A stretch of 64,000 nucleotides of DNA, from assembly GCF_038002965.1 (NCBI RefSeq), contig NZ_JBBOOE010000001.1, positions 1,779,001-1,843,000 of the forward strand, read 5' to 3'. This stretch comes from Robertmurraya sp. FSL R5-0851 (GTDB taxonomy: Bacteria > Bacillota > Bacilli > Bacillales > Cytobacillaceae). Of the stretch, positions 46,621 through 54,583 are shown piece after piece; the first letter of the stretch is position 1, and each line of letters opens with the position of its first letter. Made by a program: the position numbers and the translations under genes. The notes beneath the pieces are model-generated. The model was given only the letters and a program-made list of their open reading frames with translations. It was not told the origin of the DNA and made no database searches.

Positions 46621-46721
46621 AACAAAACAAAAATAAACAAATATATATTGTTTGGTTTTGTTGATTTATCTTTTGTCTGAGTGTATTATAATGGTATAAA
46701 CAAACAAAAACAAAAACAAAG
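46621..46721 (+). promoter_or_regulatory. rhaD promoter with A/C-rich operator repeats
   Basis: AACAAAACAAAA (46621-46632) forms an inverted repeat with TTTGGTTTTGTT (46651-46662). TATAAT lies at 46687-46692, and TGGTATAAA at 46693-46700 is an alternative extended -10. The -10 region is followed by a tandem run at 46698-46721 made of AACAAA/ACAAAAACAAA units. Such repeats resemble DeoR-family operators, here probably for a rhamnose regulator encoded elsewhere. Confidence 0.5.
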
Positions 46722-46736
46722 AATCAGGTGAGTATA

Positions 46737-47573
46737 ATGAATAAAGATATTTTACAATCTAAATTTGTTAAGGAAATGAAAGATGCTACAGCTAATTTAT
46801 ATCGTCTAGGCTGGGATGAAAGAAATGGTGGTAACATTAGTTATTTATTAACAATGGAAGAAGTATATCCATATCTAGATGGAAATAAAAAGGTCCGTAC
46901 TATACCAATGAATTTTAATGCTTCTTCTCTAGCTGGGCGATATTTTATTGTAACTGGTTCAGGAAAATATTTTAAAAACGTAACGAATGATCCAGCCGTA
47001 AATCTTGGGCTGATCCGAATCACCGAGGATGGCCGAAATTATGACATTCTATGGGGCTTTGAAGATGGAGGCGTAGCAACGAGTGAATTACCTACACACT
47101 TAATGAACCATATGAAACGCTTAGCTGTAGACCCAAACCATCGAGTAATCATGCACTGCCATGCTACTCATTTGCTAGCAATGACTTTTACACACAGTCT
47201 CGACGAAAAAGATTTTACAAAAACTCTTTGGGAAATGTGTACAGAATGTATCGTTGTTTTCCCAGATGGTGTTTCTATTATCCCTTGGATGGTTCCAGGA
47301 ACAGATGCAATTGGTGAAGAGACAGCTGTGAAAATGGAACATACAAGACTTATACTATGGCCTCACCACGGGGTATTTGGAGCAGGAACGACAATAGACG
47401 AAACGTTCGGATTAATCGAAACCGCTGAAAAAGCAGCAGAGGTATACACAATTGTTTGTTCACAAGGCGGCAAGAAACAAACCATTTCTGATAAACAACT
47501 TCAAAGTTTAGCTGATGCATTTAAGGTCATTCCAAGAGAAGGGATATTGGAGCTAACCAATGCTAATAAATAA
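46737..47573 (+). CDS. rhaD: Rhamnulose-1-phosphate aldolase
   Basis: 278 residues from ATG 46737 (CAGGTGAGTATA upstream). Class II aldolase fold: NGGNISYLL near residue 30, zinc histidines in VIMHCHATHLLAM near 140 and ILWPHHGVFGAG near 205, and catalytic Glu in the WEMCTECIVVFPDG segment near 165. The length and the WMVPGTDAIGEETAVKM stretch match RhaD rather than fuculose- or ribulose-phosphate enzymes. It splits rhamnulose-1-phosphate into dihydroxyacetone phosphate and lactaldehyde. No rhaA, rhaB or rhaM is nearby, so this copy is an orphan. Monocistronic with its own terminator. Confidence 0.88.
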   Translation: MNKDILQSKFVKEMKDATANLYRLGWDERNGGNISYLLTMEEVYPYLDGNKKVRTIPMNFNASSLAGRYFIVTGSGKYFKNVTNDPAVNLGLIRITEDGRNYDILWGFEDGGVATSELPTHLMNHMKRLAVDPNHRVIMHCHATHLLAMTFTHSLDEKDFTKTLWEMCTECIVVFPDGVSIIPWMVPGTDAIGEETAVKMEHTRLILWPHHGVFGAGTTIDETFGLIETAEKAAEVYTIVCSQGGKKQTISDKQLQSLADAFKVIPREGILELTNANK

Positions 47574-47588
47574 CTGAAAAGAATTATG

Positions 47589-47630
47589 AACCATTTGTAA
47601 GGATGAAACCTTCGAATGGTTTTTTTTTAT
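47589..47630 (+). terminator. Rho-independent terminator of rhaD
   Basis: AACCATT (47589-47595) pairs with AATGGTT (47615-47621), with an inner AAGG/CCTT pair, followed by a T-run. Confidence 0.88.
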
Positions 47631-47649
47631 TTTGTATATAGGAATTAAA

Positions 47650-47663
47650 TTAGATCGATATAA
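47650..47663. promoter_or_regulatory. LacI-type operator site 1
   Basis: TTAGATCGATATAA; part of TTAGATCGATATAATAA, which is identical over 17 bases to site 5 at 52525. Confidence 0.75.
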
Positions 47664-47813
47664 TAATTAACGATATGTTTCCAGTGTCCAGTAATGAATC
47701 AAATTAGTGTTAGAATCCAAAAAGAAAGTAAAAAAATGGTTGATAATGCTTTATTTTAATAAGAACTAGCGCAACTTTAATTAACACACAATTGAGAATC
47801 TTTTAAAAAATAG

Positions 47814-47843
47814 TTGTTTTACTCAATTTATCTGTTATATACT
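47814..47843 (+). promoter_or_regulatory. Candidate sigma-A promoter of the dctPQM operon
   Basis: TTGTTT (47814-47819), 18-base spacer, TATACT (47838-47843). Operator site 2 starts 29 bases after the -10. The remaining ~290-bp leader carries a second operator copy and two cre boxes. Confidence 0.5.
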
Positions 47844-47871
47844 ATAAACACAGAGAAATTATGGATATAAA

Positions 47872-47885
47872 TTAGATCGATTTAA
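47872..47885. promoter_or_regulatory. LacI-type operator site 2
   Basis: TTAGATCGATTTAA, just downstream of the candidate promoter. Confidence 0.75.
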
Positions 47886-47959
47886 TTTTTTCTAACTATA
47901 TCCTAAAAGTTAGATGAAGAAGGTAAGAGAGGGGGAGATTCAGCTGAAATGAGATTTAA

Positions 47960-47973
47960 TTAAATCGATCTCA
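47960..47973. promoter_or_regulatory. LacI-type operator site 3
   Basis: TTAAATCGATCTCA; its complement TGAGATCGATTTAA matches the consensus except at the outer bases. Confidence 0.65.
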
Positions 47974-47977
47974 TTAA

Positions 47978-47991
47978 TGAAAACGCATTCT
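47978..47991 (+). promoter_or_regulatory. cre box upstream of dctP
   Basis: TGAAAACGCATTCT matches TGWAARCGYTWNCW at 13 of 14 positions and directly follows operator site 3. Confidence 0.65.
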
Positions 47992-48057
47992 AAATGGCTA
48001 AACTATCTAAATTTTTCACACAAACAAAGAGGGGTCTGAGTTACTTCATTACATTTT

Positions 48058-48071
48058 TGAAAGCGTTATCT
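48058..48071 (+). promoter_or_regulatory. cre box upstream of dctP, perfect match
   Basis: TGAAAGCGTTATCT fits TGWAARCGYTWNCW at every position. Confidence 0.75.
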
Positions 48072-48137
48072 TTTTAAGTGGGTTCAAGATATGTTAATGT
48101 TCAGTTTCTAAAACTATCAATAAGGAGTGAATGAGAA

Positions 48138-49184
48138 ATGAAAAGAGCTCTATCTTTATTATTAGTCTTATGTTTAATGATTCTAGGTGCGTGTTCACAA
48201 CAATCTACAAATAATGAGAAAAATGAGGAACCAAACGACTCAAATGCTAATACCAGTGAAAAATTAATGAAATTAGCAGTTGTAACATCAGAAGATCGAT
48301 CGCTTACAAAAGGGTTAGTAAAGTTTGGGGAATTAGTAGAAAGTAAAACAAATGGATCCATAAAAGTAGAAGTATATCCAAATGGTCAACTAGGTGGCGA
48401 TCGTGAGGTATTTGAATCGTTACAATTTGGTTCCATTCAAGGAACTACCATGTCAACTGGACCAATCGCTCAGTTTGTTCCTAAGTTTAATGTATTTGAC
48501 TTACCGTTCTTATTTCCAAATTCTGAAGTTGCCTATGAAGTATTAGATGGAAAGATTGGGTCTGATTTATTAGCAGAGTTGGAGAGTCAGAATGTAATAG
48601 GGTTAAACTATTGGGAGAATGGTTTTAGACATTTAACAAATGGTGTTAAGGAAGTAAAAACACCAGAGGATGTAAAAGGTTTGAAGATTAGAACTCTTGA
48701 AAATGATCTCCATATGGATATTTGGTCTGAATTAGGTGCTAACCCAACTCCAATGGCGTTCACAGAATTATTTGCAGGATTACAGCAAGGGGTAGTCGAT
48801 GGCCAAGAAAATCCAGTAGGAAATGTTACAGCTAATAAATTTTATGAAGTACAAAAATACTTATCAAAGACCGGCCATGTATATAATGCTAGCCCATTCT
48901 TAATTAGTAAAGATTTCTGGAATACATTAAGTGATGAGGAAAAGAAGGCAGTACAAGAAGCCGCTGATGAAGCTCGAGATCATCAAAGAGAGTTGAACCA
49001 AAAAGAAGATGAAGATGGATATAAATTCCTAACTGAAAATGGTATGACGGTTACTGATATTACAGACGAAGAAAAGGAAGCGTTCCTTGAAAAGGTTAAA
49101 CCAGTTTATGAAAAGTATTCTGCTAGTATTGGAGAGGAATTTGTAGACGAATTATTAGCAGAAATAAATAACTTGAAAAAATAA
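48138..49184 (+). CDS. dctP: TRAP transporter substrate-binding lipoprotein (DctP family)
   Basis: 348 residues. Lipoprotein signal with lipobox LGAC (cysteine near residue 19). TRAP-binding-protein landmarks: VEVYPNGQLGGDREVFESLQ near 75, ITEDVKGLKIRTLEN-like GLKIRTLENDLHMDIW near 180, and FAGLQQGVVDGQENPVGNV near 215, whose arginine and asparagine positions bind the substrate carboxylate. Most members bind acidic sugars, dicarboxylates or sulfonates. First gene of dctPQM. AAGGAGTGAATGAGAA precedes the ATG. Regulated by three operator copies and two cre boxes upstream. Confidence 0.93.
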   Translation: MKRALSLLLVLCLMILGACSQQSTNNEKNEEPNDSNANTSEKLMKLAVVTSEDRSLTKGLVKFGELVESKTNGSIKVEVYPNGQLGGDREVFESLQFGSIQGTTMSTGPIAQFVPKFNVFDLPFLFPNSEVAYEVLDGKIGSDLLAELESQNVIGLNYWENGFRHLTNGVKEVKTPEDVKGLKIRTLENDLHMDIWSELGANPTPMAFTELFAGLQQGVVDGQENPVGNVTANKFYEVQKYLSKTGHVYNASPFLISKDFWNTLSDEEKKAVQEAADEARDHQRELNQKEDEDGYKFLTENGMTVTDITDEEKEAFLEKVKPVYEKYSASIGEEFVDELLAEINNLKK

Positions 49185-49192
49185 GCTACACC

Positions 49193-49222
49193 GAGCTTAA
49201 GGGGGGAAATCCCCTTAAGCTC
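49193..49222 (+). other. Intercistronic hairpin between dctP and dctQ
   Basis: Perfect 12-bp stem GAGCTTAAGGGG (49193-49204) with CCCCTTAAGCTC (49211-49222), 6-base loop, no T-run. It probably stabilises the dctP part of the mRNA after processing, so that binding protein exceeds permease. Confidence 0.7.
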
Positions 49223-49296
49223 TAATCTTATCTCTCGTAATACATAATAAATGAAATCACTTAAAGATTATTCTACCTTTAGAAAGAGGTGAATGG

Positions 49297-49794
49297 ATGA
49301 TGAAATTGTTGCATTGGCTTGACGAGCATTTTGAAGAGTTATTTATAGGCATTTTTTCTTTTGTTATGGTAGTTGTTATTGCTGTTCAGGTATTTATGAG
49401 ATATGTCCTAGAGAATTCATTACCTTGGTCAGAGGAACTAGCTAGGTACTGCTTTATTTGGTTAGTGTACTTAGGTATCAGCTATGGAGTGAAAAAACAA
49501 AAACATATGAGTGTAGATGTACTTTATTTAGCCCTAAAAGGAAAATCACAAGCGACCTTGAGGATAGTAGGGAATTTATTGTTTTTGGTATTTGCCCTTT
49601 TTGGCCTGATTTATGGATACCAAATTACAATGAAGCTTCTTACATGGGGGCAATTGTCACCTGCCCTTAGTTTGCCAGTTGGTTTTGTTTACTTAGCTGG
49701 ACCAATTGGAATGGGATTAACAGCTATTCGTTTGATTCAGCAAATTATCCAACAGGTAAAAATTCTTATTGGGAAAGAAGCTCCACAGCAATAA
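49297..49794 (+). CDS. dctQ: TRAP transporter small permease (DctQ family)
   Basis: 165 residues, four membrane helices. DctQ pattern: LENSLPWSEELARYCFIWLV near residue 40 and the MSVDVLYLALK stretch near 70. AGAGGTGAATGG precedes two adjacent ATGs (49297 and 49300). Small membrane subunit that binds DctM. Operon order dctP-dctQ-dctM. Confidence 0.92.
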   Translation: MMKLLHWLDEHFEELFIGIFSFVMVVVIAVQVFMRYVLENSLPWSEELARYCFIWLVYLGISYGVKKQKHMSVDVLYLALKGKSQATLRIVGNLLFLVFALFGLIYGYQITMKLLTWGQLSPALSLPVGFVYLAGPIGMGLTAIRLIQQIIQQVKILIGKEAPQQ

Positions 49795-49841
49795 CTGCTC
49801 TGTTGTTATTTTTAAAATGTAATGAAACGGAGGGGAAAACG

Positions 49842-51119
49842 ATGACAGCACTTGTCTTATTTGGCAGTCTTGCACTTTTTTTAATACTTACCGTGCCAAT
49901 TGGAATTTCAATTGGATTATCAACATTAGTGACCATTTTATACACGGGCTCTATGCCATTAGAATATTTAGCACAGGGTTTAATCACTTCAATTGATTCA
50001 TTCCCTCTATTGGCAGTTCCCTTTTTTATTTTAGCTGGGGAGATTATGGGGAAGGGCGGGCTATCTGATAGATTATTTAAAGTTGCTAATACGATTGTTG
50101 GAGACAAAACAGGTGGTATTGCCATTGCAGCAATTATTACTTGTATGTTTTTTGCAGCCATTTCAGGGTCAGGTCCTGCTACTGTAGCTGCTGTTGGAGG
50201 AATCATGATACCCGCAATGATTAAACAAGGATACGATAAGAAATTTGCAACAGCAGTTGTCTGTGCGGCGGGTTCTATAGGCGTAATCATTCCTCCAAGT
50301 ATCCCAATGGTTATGTACGGAGTAGTTGGAAGTCAATCTATAGGGAAGTTGTTCATCTCTGGAATCCTACCAGGAATATTAGTAGGTATCGCTTTAATGA
50401 TTTGGACGTATATATATTCCCGAAAACAAGGGTACAAAGGAATTGGAAAAAGCACTTTTAAAGATTTCTTGAAAGCCACTTGGGATGCAAAATGGGCACT
50501 TTTAGTCCCAATTATTATATTAGGGGGAATATATGGAGGGGTATTTACTCCTACCGAAGCAGCTGGAGTTGCCGTGGTATACGGGTTTATCGCTGGTGTA
50601 TTCTTATATCGAGAACTTAAAATTAAAGATATTCCTCGAATGCTGGTCGATAGTGGTATTACTACAGCAACGATTATGCTTATTGTTGGAACAGCAACTG
50701 CATTCGGCCGAATACTTACGGTCGAACAAATTCCGAGTCAAATTACAGAAGGATTACTTTCTATTTCTAGTAACCCGATTATTATTCTTCTGTTAATTAA
50801 TATTTTACTTTTAATTGTAGGATGTTTTATGGACACGGTTGCTGCTATTATTATTTTAACTCCACTTTTATTACCTGTAGCAATGAATATTGGAGTAGAC
50901 CCTATTCACTTTGGTTTAATAATGGTTGTTAATTTGGCTATAGGCTTTATTACTCCCCCGCTAGGAGTAAATTTATTTGTGGGGTCTGGTGTTTCAGGGA
51001 TTTCAATTGAATCACTTGCGAAAGCGGTTATGCCATTTTTCGTTGCAATGGTTATTACACTTCTTATTTTAACTTATATACCACAAGTGTCTTTATTTTT
51101 AGTTGAGTTTATGGAATAA
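49842..51119 (+). CDS. dctM: TRAP transporter large permease (DctM family)
   Basis: 425 residues from ATG 49842 (ACGGAGGGGAAAACG upstream); the extension to 49803 lacks a binding site. About 12 membrane helices. DctM landmarks: PFFILAGEIMGKGGLSDRLF near residue 55, CMFFAAISGSGPATVAAVGG near 95, PSIPMVMYGVVGSQSIGKLF near 145 and GFITPPLGVNLFVGSG near 365. It forms the sodium-driven channel for the substrate captured by DctP. Confidence 0.95.
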   Translation: MTALVLFGSLALFLILTVPIGISIGLSTLVTILYTGSMPLEYLAQGLITSIDSFPLLAVPFFILAGEIMGKGGLSDRLFKVANTIVGDKTGGIAIAAIITCMFFAAISGSGPATVAAVGGIMIPAMIKQGYDKKFATAVVCAAGSIGVIIPPSIPMVMYGVVGSQSIGKLFISGILPGILVGIALMIWTYIYSRKQGYKGIGKSTFKDFLKATWDAKWALLVPIIILGGIYGGVFTPTEAAGVAVVYGFIAGVFLYRELKIKDIPRMLVDSGITTATIMLIVGTATAFGRILTVEQIPSQITEGLLSISSNPIIILLLINILLLIVGCFMDTVAAIIILTPLLLPVAMNIGVDPIHFGLIMVVNLAIGFITPPLGVNLFVGSGVSGISIESLAKAVMPFFVAMVITLLILTYIPQVSLFLVEFME

Positions 51120-51233
51120 CAAAGTTGACACTGATACTTATATACTACATAGTAATAGTATATTAATATTTAATTGTAGTATTTAAGTTACAGAATAGAG
51201 ACTAAATTATTTTTGGTGAGCTGGTGATTATTG

Positions 51234-52241
51234 ATGACGCATAAAAAAAGAGTAACTCTGCAAGATGTAGCAAATCATGCTGGCGTTTCCCGAGCGACTG
51301 CATCATTAATTGTTCGTGGCAGTTCTAAAATTGCAGAAAAGACCAAACAGAAGGTATTGAATTCAATGCATGAGTTAGGCTACGTGTATGACAGAGTTGC
51401 TGCCAATATGCGTTCACAGTCTTCTTCGACAGTTGGATTAATAATAACCGATATCGCGAATCCATTTTACGCAGAACTCCTTAGAGGTGTTCATCATTCA
51501 TTAGAGGAAGCGGGTTATACTGTATTTCTTGGTACTACTTTTGACTCGGATATGAAACAGGAACAGCTTATTTCTAGAATGCTCGAACATCGGGTTGGAG
51601 GAATCATTCTATGTCCTGTTTCAGAAAGCTCAGGAAATAGTATAGAACGGGTGAAGGCGATCGACATCCCACTTGTTTTAGCCGTACGAGAAATTGAAAA
51701 CGTTTCCTGTGATTATGTAGGAATTGACTACGCAGTGGGAGCTCAAATGGCTGTAAATCACTTAATTCATAGAGGTCATAGAAGGATTGCATTTCTTGGT
51801 GGAACTTCCCATTCAACCGCTTGGAAGGAAAGGCGAAGTGGTTATTGTAGTGCGTTAAAACAAGCAGGTTTAGACATCGATGAGACACTTATTGTAGAAA
51901 GTCCTGTTACGAGAGAAGGCGGAATGGGAGCAATTCGTAAAGTGTTATTCCAGGCAAATCCACCTACGGCTGTCTTCTGTTTTAATGACTTAGTCGCACA
52001 TGGTGTCATGCTTGGTTTAAATGATGCCGGATTAAAACCAGGGCAAGATCTTGCTGTTGTTGGTTTCGATAATAATAATGAGGCACCATTATATAACCCA
52101 CCATTAACTACCGTTTCATCATATGCTAGACTTATAGGCTCCCAGGCGGCGATTCTGCTTCACCAAAGAATTGTCAATCAAGAACGTGATACCCAGCGAA
52201 TTATCTTGCAGCCTGAACTGGTAGTAAGAAAGTCCTCGTAA
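51234..52241 (+). CDS. LacI-family transcriptional regulator
   Basis: 335 residues. HTH at the N-terminus (VTLQDVANHAGVSRATASLI, residues ~6-27), hinge helix RVAANMRSQSS near 60, and a periplasmic-binding-like sensor domain: GLIITDIANPFYAELLRGVH near 70, GGIILCPVSES near 118, and the C-terminal VVGFDNNNEAPLYNPPLTTV region. The start ATG 51234 has a weak binding site (GAGCTGGTGATT). It follows dctM by 114 bases. The seven palindromes with a central CG (ATCGAT core) in the cluster are the kind of site LacI proteins bind, so I infer it is their repressor. Confidence 0.93.
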   Translation: MTHKKRVTLQDVANHAGVSRATASLIVRGSSKIAEKTKQKVLNSMHELGYVYDRVAANMRSQSSSTVGLIITDIANPFYAELLRGVHHSLEEAGYTVFLGTTFDSDMKQEQLISRMLEHRVGGIILCPVSESSGNSIERVKAIDIPLVLAVREIENVSCDYVGIDYAVGAQMAVNHLIHRGHRRIAFLGGTSHSTAWKERRSGYCSALKQAGLDIDETLIVESPVTREGGMGAIRKVLFQANPPTAVFCFNDLVAHGVMLGLNDAGLKPGQDLAVVGFDNNNEAPLYNPPLTTVSSYARLIGSQAAILLHQRIVNQERDTQRIILQPELVVRKSS

Positions 52242-52259
52242 CTGATGTTGTAATATGAA

Positions 52260-52283
52260 AGGGAGCCTTTACGCTCCCTGTTT
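52260..52283 (+). terminator. Terminator-like hairpin after the LacI gene
   Basis: AGGGAGC (52260-52266) pairs with GCTCCCT (52273-52279), followed by GTTTG, a short T-run. Confidence 0.55.
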
Positions 52284-52328
52284 GATATGTAAGTTTAATT
52301 GTAATTGTAGGTGATAAGTATTATTTTT

Positions 52329-52342
52329 TTAGATCGATCTAC
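52329..52342. promoter_or_regulatory. LacI-type operator site 4
   Basis: TTAGATCGATCTAC, about 200 bases upstream of site 5 in the same 351-bp leader. Confidence 0.75.
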
Positions 52343-52448
52343 CGAAGATGTATCAAGCTAAAACACTTCATCAACACCCAATTCACTTTAAATTATTGGG
52401 AAAATTCAGTAAAAGTGTTTTCAAACAATCGGAAATCATGTATTATTA

Positions 52449-52462
52449 TGGTAACGCTTTCT
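52449..52462 (-). promoter_or_regulatory. cre box upstream of the HMGL-like gene
   Basis: TGGTAACGCTTTCT; the reverse strand AGAAAGCGTTACCA matches cre at 13 of 14. The surrounding ATTATGGTAACGCTTTCTTT is nearly identical to 54521-54540. Confidence 0.65.
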
Positions 52463-52524
52463 TTATTGATATTACTATGGTTAAAAGGTGGGGATCTAAC
52501 TTAACATATTTTTTTAATATTTTA

Positions 52525-52538
52525 TTAGATCGATATAA
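52525..52538. promoter_or_regulatory. LacI-type operator site 5 overlapping a -10 element
   Basis: TTAGATCGATATAA followed by TAA: the operator shares bases with TATAAT at 52534-52539, so repressor binding would block RNA polymerase directly. Confidence 0.75.
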
Positions 52539-52592
52539 TAACTTATTTACAGATTATGTACGGTAATAACTATTAGGCAAAGGAGTGAATGT

Positions 52593-53555
52593 ATGAACAA
52601 TCCAACAGTATTCGCGCTACCTTCAAGGGCGTATATTTGCGAAGTTGCTCCTCGTGACGGATTCCAAGCGATAAATGATCAATGGATTCCTACAGAAGAT
52701 AAAGTATCAATCATTCGGTCGTTAGCAGAAACAGGAGTAACTACAATTGAGATTACGTCGTTTGTTCATCCAAAGGCAATACCTCAATTAAAGGATGCGA
52801 CAGAGGTTGTTAGATCATGTAATGCCTTGAAAAATATTAAATTTAGAGCATTGGTACCAAACGTTAAAGGAGCAGAAAGGGCCATTGAGGCAGGCATAAA
52901 AAAGATAAAGCTCATGTTATCTGCCACTGACTCACATAGTATCTCTAATGCCAATTGTATAACGGAAGAAGCGCAGAATGGCTTTTATCCAATCATTGAA
53001 TTAGCACAGAAGAAGGGTATAGAAGTGGGAGGATCTATATCTGTAGCCTTTGGATGCCCGTTTGAGGGGAAAGTTCCTCAAGAAAGAATAAATCAGATTG
53101 TATATAAATACGAATCTATGGGTGTGAAAGAAATTTCATTGGCGGATTCGACTGGTACTGCAAATCCAAAGCAAGTATATGAAATGCTTGGCCATTTACG
53201 TAATGCTTTTCCTGATATTTTATTTACTTTGCACCTTCATAATACAAGAGGTCTCGCCATTGCAAATGCGGTTAGTGCGTTGCAACAGGGAATTGTTCAT
53301 TTTGATAGTTCGATAGCCGGACTAGGAGGTTGTCCATATTTACCTGGAGCAACAGGAAACGTCGCGACCGAAGATCTGGTTTATGCTTTTCATGAAATGG
53401 GAGTTGAAACAGGGATGGATCTTAGTAAGGTTATCCACACTGCAAAAGACGTAAAACAGAAGCTAGGTTGCAGAAGTGAGAGTTATATGTTGAAAGCGGG
53501 TCCATCAGCTCTTTTACACACAAAGGTAACAAGTCAACAAAAATTAGAAAAATAA
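52593..53555 (+). CDS. HMG-CoA-lyase-like aldolase (HMGL family)
   Basis: 320 residues, TIM-barrel HMGL-like enzyme. Landmarks: EVAPRDGFQ near residue 20 (metal and catalytic arginine/aspartate), EITSFVHPKAIPQLKDA near 50, ADSTGTANP near 187, HLHNTRGLAIANAVSALQQG near 215 (metal histidines), and GLGGCPYLPGATGNVATEDL near 243 with the active-site cysteine. The family cleaves or forms carbon-carbon bonds next to a CoA thioester or keto acid (HMG-CoA, citramalyl-CoA, or 4-hydroxy-2-oxo acids). Which substrate is used here is unknown. AAAGGAGTGAATGT precedes the ATG. First catabolic gene after the operator/cre leader. Confidence 0.88.
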   Translation: MNNPTVFALPSRAYICEVAPRDGFQAINDQWIPTEDKVSIIRSLAETGVTTIEITSFVHPKAIPQLKDATEVVRSCNALKNIKFRALVPNVKGAERAIEAGIKKIKLMLSATDSHSISNANCITEEAQNGFYPIIELAQKKGIEVGGSISVAFGCPFEGKVPQERINQIVYKYESMGVKEISLADSTGTANPKQVYEMLGHLRNAFPDILFTLHLHNTRGLAIANAVSALQQGIVHFDSSIAGLGGCPYLPGATGNVATEDLVYAFHEMGVETGMDLSKVIHTAKDVKQKLGCRSESYMLKAGPSALLHTKVTSQQKLEK

Positions 53556-53597
53556 TTGAGTAAATAAGATTAGTCTTGTATGTTGGGGAGGGAAATG

Positions 53598-54449
53598 ATG
53601 ACCAGACCATTTTCAATTGCGCATCTTACTGCACTTAATTGCACTCCAGCGGAAATGATTTATATTGCTTCAAGAACGGGTTATGATTTTGTGAGTCTTC
53701 GGCCTATTAATATGGGATTACCCGGAGAGCCCAATTATGACCTTGCAAATAATAAACAAATGATGAGAGATACAAAGGCTGCATTTGCAGACACAGGATT
53801 AAGGTTACTAGATATTGAGTTAGCTAGAATTTTTGATGGAATGGATCCATTAAACTACTTGCCAGCTTTTGAAGTTGCTGCAGAGTTAGGTGGACGCCAT
53901 GTTCTAAGCAGTATTTGGACAGATAACCGAAATTATGCGATTGAGAAATTTGGCGAGGTATGTGATCTTGCTAAGCAATTTGATCTAACAGTTGAACTTG
54001 AATTTGTACCCATAGCAAGTGTCAGGAGTCTTGCAGATACGCTAAATATTCTTCATTCTGCAAATCGATCGAACGCGGGAATTATGATCGATACGCACCA
54101 TTTTCACCGTTCAGGAGATCAACTGGAGGACCTTCAAAAAATTCCTAGTTCTTACTTTCGTTACTTCCATCTATGCGATGCTCCTTCTCAAGCACCAACA
54201 TCAGTGGATGAAATGAAGCGGATCCTTAGGGAGGAACGTCTCTATGTTGGCGAAGGGGGAGTCGATATTGCTGGTATCGTAAACAGTATACCAGTGAATA
54301 CACCATGCTCGATTGAAATGCCAAATATTAAACGAGTAAAAGAGCTAGGCTATGAAGAGTACGCGCGACGCTGCTTGGAAACTGCAAAAGACTTTCTTTC
54401 TATTCATGCAACCGAGGAGAAATCGTTACGCAAAAAAATCGGACTTTAA
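53598..54449 (+). CDS. TIM-barrel sugar isomerase/epimerase (AP endonuclease 2-like)
   Basis: 283 residues from the second of two adjacent ATGs (53598), spaced well from GGGGAGGGA. Pattern: FSIAHLTALNCTPAEMIYIA at the start, LLDIELARIFDGMDP near 75, ELEFVPIASVRSLADTLNIL near 140, GIMIDTHHFHRSGDQLEDL near 168 (metal ligands), HLCDAP near 198 and the C-terminal SIEMPNIKR. It belongs to the xylose-isomerase-like superfamily with IolE, IolI and hydroxypyruvate isomerase relatives. It would isomerise or epimerise a keto/aldehyde intermediate. It follows the HMGL gene by ~40 bases. Confidence 0.85.
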   Translation: MTRPFSIAHLTALNCTPAEMIYIASRTGYDFVSLRPINMGLPGEPNYDLANNKQMMRDTKAAFADTGLRLLDIELARIFDGMDPLNYLPAFEVAAELGGRHVLSSIWTDNRNYAIEKFGEVCDLAKQFDLTVELEFVPIASVRSLADTLNILHSANRSNAGIMIDTHHFHRSGDQLEDLQKIPSSYFRYFHLCDAPSQAPTSVDEMKRILREERLYVGEGGVDIAGIVNSIPVNTPCSIEMPNIKRVKELGYEEYARRCLETAKDFLSIHATEEKSLRKKIGL

Positions 54450-54524
54450 TTTTCTGATTAATTTATATTTTCAGTTATAAAGTTAAAATTTGATTGCTAT
54501 TCATTGTAACAAACGGTACTATTA

Positions 54525-54538
54525 TGTTAACGCTTTCT
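54525..54538 (-). promoter_or_regulatory. cre box upstream of the alcohol dehydrogenase
   Basis: TGTTAACGCTTTCT; the reverse strand AGAAAGCGTTAACA matches cre at 13 of 14 positions. It ends six bases before operator site 6. Confidence 0.68.
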
Positions 54539-54543
54539 TTATT

Positions 54544-54557
54544 TTGGATCGATCTAA
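54544..54557. promoter_or_regulatory. LacI-type operator site 6
   Basis: TTGGATCGATCTAA, 27 bases before the dehydrogenase start codon. Confidence 0.75.
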
Positions 54558-54583
54558 AAGATTTTTTGGGTGGTGGTTATTTT

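Noticed and set aside
46698..46721. Tandem ACAAAA units as a possible CRISPR or microsatellite
   Set aside because: Too short, no spacers, and the position after the -10 box favours an operator.
48290..48303. Another GATCGATC inside dctP coding sequence
   Set aside because: It lies within conserved codons and lacks the outer TTA/TAA arms of the intergenic operators.
52348..52566. 72-codon open frame within the leader of the HMGL-like gene
   Set aside because: No ribosome binding site, hydrophobic random composition, and it overlaps the cre box and operator site 5; the region is better explained as regulatory.
54494..54583. 30-residue N-terminal extension of the alcohol dehydrogenase
   Set aside because: It would translate through the cre box and operator site 6 and has no ribosome binding site; MDR homology begins at the ATG 54584.
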